Notes under the pieces: generated by a model
Told to the model about the DNA's origin: nothing
The model's input: only the letters and a program-made list of their open reading frames with translations
Database searches by the model: none
From: Candidatus Latescibacterota bacterium
GTDB taxonomy: Bacteria > JAAXHH01 > JACQVL01
Assembly: GCA_016209865.1 (NCBI GenBank)
Contig: JACQVL010000226.1
Coordinates: 1-10,022 of the forward strand
Direction: 5' to 3'
DNA length: 10,022 nucleotides
In this document: positions 6,930-10,022 of the stretch, one piece after another
Position numbering within the stretch: position 1 is the first letter of the stretch
Layout of the letters: every line of letters starts with the position of its first letter
Translations under genes and position numbers: made by a program

Positions 6930-6981
6930 AGGGGCGGTAGTCGGTGGTCAGTGTTTCACTCGTCACTCGTCACTGCCTTCA
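6930..6981. repeat. 52-bp spacer with 7-bp tandem repeats between the ABC genes
   Basis: CACTCGT occurs twice in tandem (6957-6963, 6964-6970), followed by the partial copy CACTGCC (6971-6977). The inverted repeats AGTG-TTT-CACT (6950-6960) and CAGTG...CACTG (6949-6953, 6971-6975) overlap them. On the minus strand I see no GGAGG-like site before the downstream ATG. The spacer could fold weakly and may affect how much of the second subunit is made, but it may also be plain slippage-prone spacer. Confidence 0.55.
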
Positions 6982-8766
6982 TCACAGTTCGCTCAACTCA
7001 TCCGTCAGTTGTTGTTGCTTATACATGTCCGCGTAGAGCCCGCCCAGCGCCACTAATTCCGCGTGCGTGCCCTGTTCGACGATGTGCCCCTCATCCAGCA
7101 CGACGATCTGATCGGCTTCTTTGACCGTCGAAACCCGGTGGGCGATCAGGATCGTCGTCCGCTCGGCCATCACGTCCCGCAGACGTTTCAGGATTTCATC
7201 CTCCGTATGGGTATCCACGCTGGCCATCGCATCGTCTAAGATCAAGACCGGCGGCCGCCGGATGACCGCGCGGGCGAGGGCGGTGCGTTGTTTCTGTCCG
7301 CCCGACAGGGTGACTCCGCGTTCCCCCATCATCGTCTCCAGACCCTGAGGGAAGTCGGATACATCATTGGACAACTGGGCGACCTCGGTCGCCCAGGCCG
7401 CCTCCGTGTCAGGCGCGTTCTCCACCCCCAACGCGATGTTCTCGCGCAAGGTCGCTGAGAAGAGAAACGTGTCTTGCGGCACGTAGCCGATGGCGGCGCG
7501 CAGGGTCTGCAAGGCGATCTGCTCGACCGGGACGCCGTCGATCAACACCTGTCCCTGTGTCGCCTCGATCAGCCGTGGGATGAGCCGGGCAAGGGTGGTC
7601 TTCCCGGCGCCGACCCGACCGACGACGGCTAAGGTGCTGCCAGCCGGGATGCGCAGGGTGATGTCTTGCAGCACCGGGGTTCCGTTGTACGCGAAACTCA
7701 CCCGGCGAAATTCGATCTCGCCCCGGATCCGGGCTGGGGTCGCCGGATGACTCGCATCCTGGATGTCCGGCTGGGCGCGCAAGACCTCGTTGATCCGGCT
7801 CATGGAGGCCGTCCCCCGTTGATACCGGTCGATCATCCACCCTAACGTGATCATCGGAAACACCAGCCGGGTCAGGTACGTGTTGAACGCGACGAACTCC
7901 CCGAGGGTCAGCTCATGCCGGATGATCTGGCCGCCGCCGATCCAGAGCACGATCGCTAAGGATGCGCCGCTGATGAGGAACATGAACGGGAAAAAGAGGC
8001 TCTGAATATGAATCAAGGCGCGGTTCTTGTGCAGATACTCCTCGTTGAGCTTCCGGAACGTCTCGATTTCCGCCGTCCGCTGCACGTAGGCTTTGACCAC
8101 CCGTATCCCGGACAGGTTTTCCTGCACCCGTGCGGTGATCGCGGAAAACTGTTCCTGGACGGCGCGGAAGCCGTGATGGATTTTGGCCGCAATCCGGTTC
8201 ATCACCAGCGCCAGCACCGGCATCGGCAGGAGCGCGTAGAGGGCTAACCGCCAATCGATCGTCGCCATGACCGTCAGGCTCAACCCGAACGCCAGCATCG
8301 CCGTGAAGATCATCCGGACGCCAAAATCGAGGAACATCCGCACCGCCTGGAGGTCGTTCGTCGCACGGGCCATCAGGTCGCCCGTCGGGGTGCGCTGGAA
8401 ATAGGAGAGAGACAGGGTGAGGAGATGTCCGAAGTAGCGTTTCCGGATGTCATATTCGACGAATCGCGCCGTACTGTTCAGCCCCCACCGCATCCCCATC
8501 GACAATCCCATCTGAACCAGCGCGAGACTCAGGATCAGTCCCGCGTAGCGTGTGACATCGTGCAGGGCCGCCGCAGTTGCGGCCGTTTGCCCGGTCTGGC
8601 GGCTGGCTTCAACCCCCACTTGGGCCGCATCGATCGCCCATTTCAACGCGAGAGGAATGATAGTCGAGACGATCTGAGCGCCGGTCAAGAGGACGAGACT
8701 GAGGAGAATCCGGCGGTGGTAGGGACGTAGATAAACCCAGAACGGTTGAAAAAGATTCCAACTCAC
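6982..8766 (-). CDS. ABC exporter half-transporter, first subunit (MdlA-like, degenerate NBD)
   Basis: This 594-residue half-transporter has a membrane domain (about 15-315) and a nucleotide-binding domain (about 349-580). Motifs are Walker A GRVGAGKT (383-390), Q431, an intact signature LSGGQ (487-491), Walker B VLILDD with Asp512 where the catalytic Glu belongs, and H543. An Asp at this place is typical of the non-hydrolysing side of heterodimeric exporters. Its intact signature would serve the catalytic site formed by the other subunit's Walker A/B. The GTG at 8766 is the only plausible start: an in-frame TGA lies upstream with no ATG, GTG or TTG between. A weak GGAAGA site (8776-8781) lies 9 bases before it. 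First gene of a two-gene operon behind a strong promoter at 8894-8921. Substrate unknown. Confidence 0.95.
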   Translation of the reverse strand: MSWNLFQPFWVYLRPYHRRILLSLVLLTGAQIVSTIIPLALKWAIDAAQVGVEASRQTGQTAATAAALHDVTRYAGLILSLALVQMGLSMGMRWGLNSTARFVEYDIRKRYFGHLLTLSLSYFQRTPTGDLMARATNDLQAVRMFLDFGVRMIFTAMLAFGLSLTVMATIDWRLALYALLPMPVLALVMNRIAAKIHHGFRAVQEQFSAITARVQENLSGIRVVKAYVQRTAEIETFRKLNEEYLHKNRALIHIQSLFFPFMFLISGASLAIVLWIGGGQIIRHELTLGEFVAFNTYLTRLVFPMITLGWMIDRYQRGTASMSRINEVLRAQPDIQDASHPATPARIRGEIEFRRVSFAYNGTPVLQDITLRIPAGSTLAVVGRVGAGKTTLARLIPRLIEATQGQVLIDGVPVEQIALQTLRAAIGYVPQDTFLFSATLRENIALGVENAPDTEAAWATEVAQLSNDVSDFPQGLETMMGERGVTLSGGQKQRTALARAVIRRPPVLILDDAMASVDTHTEDEILKRLRDVMAERTTILIAHRVSTVKEADQIVVLDEGHIVEQGTHAELVALGGLYADMYKQQQLTDELSEL

Positions 8767-8804
8767 GTGCGGTTTTCTTCCGAATGCGGGTCGCGGTCGT
8801 GCAT
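8763..8804 (-). other. Short upstream ORF overlapping the exporter start (possible leader peptide)
   Basis: An ATG at 8804 opens a 13-codon frame (MHDRDPHSEENRT) whose TGA (8765-8763) overlaps the exporter's GTG start (8766-8764) as GTGA. The peptide is strongly charged and resembles no leader I know. The GAGG upstream is only two bases from the ATG, so independent initiation is doubtful. The overlap may instead reflect chance at a GTG start. I list it because the exporter's own ribosome binding site is weak and coupling could matter. Confidence 0.2.
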
Positions 8805-8806
8805 GT

Positions 8807-8859
8807 CCTCATCCCCCGCTGGTCCTCCCTTATGAAGGGGGGACGACAGAGGGGGTTGA
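8807..8859. repeat. Palindromic element in the exporter leader
   Basis: A 10-bp stem (8822-8831 with 8835-8844, one imperfect pair at 8826/8840) closes on the 3-base centre ATG. It is flanked by outer arms CCCCC (8813-8817) and GGGGG (8851-8855) that also pair across an internal loop. No T-run follows on either strand, so it is not a standard intrinsic terminator. It lies between the predicted transcription start (about 8887) and the exporter GTG, hence in the 5' leader. Its C-rich/G-rich make-up resembles dispersed intergenic repeats of GC-rich bacteria, and it begins CCTCATCCCC, much like the repeat at 3637. Confidence 0.65.
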
Positions 8860-8886
8860 ATCAGCCAAGTCAGAATTGATGTTCCA

Positions 8887-8902
8887 CTGTACCATTGTAC
8901 AG
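8887..8902. promoter_or_regulatory. Palindromic operator CTGTAC-N4-GTACAG over the -10 box
   Basis: Perfect 6-bp arms separated by four bases (CTGTACCATTGTACAG) cover the -10 box (8894-8899) and the predicted start of the exporter promoter. This is the classic position for a repressor operator. The sequence fits CTGT-N8-ACAG, the consensus of the LexA (SOS) box known from gamma- and beta-proteobacteria. LexA boxes differ between phyla and the host phylum is unknown, so a TetR- or MarR-type regulator is equally possible. A second short dyad, TTGTC-AAC-GACAA (8915-8927), overlaps the -35 box. Confidence 0.55.
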
Positions 8903-8921
8903 AAAACACGCTCATTGTCAA
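8894..8921 (-). promoter_or_regulatory. Strong sigma70-like promoter of the ABC exporter operon
   Basis: On the minus strand there is a perfect TTGACA (8921-8916), a 16-base spacer and TACAAT (8899-8894), one base from TATAAT. Transcription would start near 8887 and give a leader of about 120 bases before the exporter GTG. It is the best promoter in the window. It lies in an AT-richer gap between the PhyH gene and the exporter, which indicates that the exporter has its own transcription unit. Confidence 0.75.
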
Positions 8922-8956
8922 CGACAAAATGTGCCTCATGAGCGCATCCCACATGC

Positions 8957-9814
8957 CTATTCCGATGGGGAGGCGGGAGTCTCTAATCGACGCAGCTTGC
9001 GCTCCCACCCATACTTTTGGCTCCCCGTTAAGAGCGCTCGATGGTCTTCGGCGATGTCTTCCACGAATACAGGATCGGGGTCATAGCCGTTCCACGCCTG
9101 AAACATCGTCGGGGTGTATCCGGCGATAATCAAAACGCGATCCTTGTTGGATCGAATGATACCCGATGAGTGCATCAACGATTCAAAAAACAGTAGAGTC
9201 GAACCCGCCGGTGCCGCCACTTCGTGGATGATGCGGGGATCGTCGAGGGCCGCCTTAACGATCGCATTCCTATCCACGTCTTCTGAGATCTTATGAGTAC
9301 CGGCAATCACCGTCGTCCCGCCGTCTCCCGGCTCTAAATCCGTCAAATTCGTCAGCGTCTTGACGAACGTGAAATGGTACAGCCCATTTTTGATGTAACT
9401 GAATCCGGGGTTGATCCCTCTGTGGAATCCATAGCTTTCTGGCTCGGTCTGATGCTTGACGGGCCGGCGGATGTGGGCATCCGATTGTTCCAGACGGACG
9501 GTGCCTCCCACGATCTCCTCTGCCATACCCACCAGGCGCGGATGGGTCACATACTCGAAGAAGCACAGATCGATGTGGGGCAAATTATCGATGCGGAAGA
9601 AGTCTTCCTTCGTACTGGAAAAATGGGAGCAGGCAGCCGGTAGCGCACCGGTTTCTCGGTAGACCCGCTCGATCTTGTAGATTGTATCGAGCAGTTTGTC
9701 GACTTCAGCCTTGCTCAGGACGTTTTCGATGACGACATACCCATTGATGTCCAGGTACAAGCGTTGCGCGGGGGTTAATGCGGGAAAGGGCTTGATCGAA
9801 ACGGTCTGACTCAT
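8957..9814 (-). CDS. PhyH (phytanoyl-CoA dioxygenase) family protein with HxG instead of HxD
   Basis: I chose ATG 9814 (285 residues) because AGGAGG (9819-9824) lies 4 bases upstream; a TTG at 9829 would put that site inside the gene. The family fits Fe(II)/2-oxoglutarate dioxygenases of the PhyH group: an N-terminal FPALTPAQ...DINGYVVIENVLS, the block PGDGGTTVIAGTHK (162-175), the distal histidine H215 (SLMHSSG) and R226, which fits the 2-oxoglutarate-binding Arg. H215 and R226 are 11 apart, as in human PAHX (H264, R275). The proximal motif, H-x-D in active hydroxylases, is H131-R-G133, so the carboxylate iron ligand is missing. The gene is lower in GC than its neighbours and uses codons such as AGA and TTA. 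It follows a Gfo/Idh/MocA gene by 18 bp. Candidates are a halogenase-like enzyme, a variant oxygenase or a non-catalytic homologue. Confidence 0.88.
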   Translation of the reverse strand: MSQTVSIKPFPALTPAQRLYLDINGYVVIENVLSKAEVDKLLDTIYKIERVYRETGALPAACSHFSSTKEDFFRIDNLPHIDLCFFEYVTHPRLVGMAEEIVGGTVRLEQSDAHIRRPVKHQTEPESYGFHRGINPGFSYIKNGLYHFTFVKTLTNLTDLEPGDGGTTVIAGTHKISEDVDRNAIVKAALDDPRIIHEVAAPAGSTLLFFESLMHSSGIIRSNKDRVLIIAGYTPTMFQAWNGYDPDPVFVEDIAEDHRALLTGSQKYGWERKLRRLETPASPSE

Positions 9815-9832
9815 ACAACCTCCTCTCAACTT

Positions 9833-10022
9833 TTACCTCGTGCGTCCGCTCCCGACCAGACCTTGCTCCAGCATCGTCAACAGGGCGGAGTCATCGACAT
9901 CGAGCGGGAGGGTGATCTTCGCGCGGCGCCGGCTCGACTCGTACGTGGCGAAGATGAGTTCCGTCGCCTGCAGCGCCTTTCGTCCGCTGAGCACCGGCTC
10001 GCGTCCGGTCTTCAGGCACTCG
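9833..10022 (-). CDS. Gfo/Idh/MocA family oxidoreductase, C-terminal fragment
   Basis: Only the last 62 codons are inside the window, ending at TAA (9835-9833). The peptide reads CLKTGREPVLSGRKALQATE followed by LIFATYESSRRR and a short tail beginning AKITLPLD. The TGREP..SGR.AL.A.E.IFA.YESSR pattern is the usual end of Gfo/Idh/MocA sugar or inositol dehydrogenases, where this segment packs on the C-terminal beta-sheet domain. The Rossmann domain and catalytic lysine lie beyond the right edge. It is immediately upstream of, and probably co-transcribed with, the PhyH gene (18-bp gap carrying AGGAGG). Its base composition is GC-rich, unlike the PhyH gene that follows. Confidence 0.85.
   Translation of the reverse strand, partial: ECLKTGREPVLSGRKALQATELIFATYESSRRRAKITLPLDVDDSALLTMLEQGLVGSGRTR

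Noticed and set aside
6219-7124. 301-residue plus-strand open frame
   Set aside because: It lies antisense to both ABC exporter genes, has low-complexity charged composition, and has no ribosome site or family resemblance. It is a shadow of GC-rich coding sequence.
8922-8956. Intrinsic terminator after the PhyH gene (palindrome CTCATGAG followed by CATTTTG on the minus strand)
   Set aside because: The dyad leaves almost no loop, the stem is short with a bulge, and the T-run is only four bases.
9815-9829. TTG start five codons upstream for the PhyH gene
   Set aside because: The AGGAGG site lies inside that extension and is correctly placed for ATG 9814.

Overview
This window looks like chromosomal sequence from a GC-rich bacterium: bacterial Shine-Dalgarno sites, short gene spacings and sigma70-like promoters are visible. 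No rRNA, tRNA, CRISPR array, transposase or phage gene was seen. The family mix (DUF849/BKACE, URO-D-like, xylose-isomerase-like, Gfo/Idh/MocA, PhyH) is common in uncultured soil, sediment or marine lineages, but the phylum cannot be fixed from the sequence. Most genes are visibly GC-rich. The PhyH gene at 8957-9814 is lower (about 47-57% GC in the lines I counted by hand).

Layout. (1) A minus-strand catabolic operon runs from 3593 down past the left edge: xylose-isomerase-like TIM-barrel protein (3593-2775), diverged BKACE/DUF849 enzyme (2759-1878), zinc-dependent medium-chain dehydrogenase (1864-836) and an incomplete uroporphyrinogen-decarboxylase-like protein (839-1). Spacings are 15 bp, 13 bp and an ATGA overlap. 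(2) A 338-bp divergent region (3594-3931) holds a candidate promoter for each side, a perfect 12-bp palindrome and a 73-bp palindromic repeat. (3) One plus-strand Gfo/Idh/MocA oxidoreductase (3932-5152) converges on, and overlaps by 23 bp, (4) a minus-strand pair of ABC half-exporters (8766-6982 and 6929-5130), which look like a heterodimer with one degenerate ATP site. (5) Upstream of them lies a strong sigma70-like promoter (8894-8921) with a palindromic operator over its -10 box, and a second palindromic element in the leader. (6) At the right end, the C-terminus of another Gfo/Idh/MocA oxidoreductase (10022-9833) is followed after 18 bp by a PhyH-family gene (9814-8957) with Gly where the iron-binding Asp is expected.

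How the parts may work together (inference): the isomerase, two kinds of dehydrogenase and the BKACE enzyme could convert a polyol or sugar-acid-like compound into a beta-keto acid and cleave it with acetyl-CoA. The URO-D-like protein has no obvious role in such a route. The ABC pair looks like a separate, independently regulated export unit. The most notable points are the HxG motif of the PhyH protein, the LexA-box-like operator at the exporter promoter, the altered motifs of the BKACE and URO-D-like enzymes, and a tendency to use Leu TTA before codons that begin with G.
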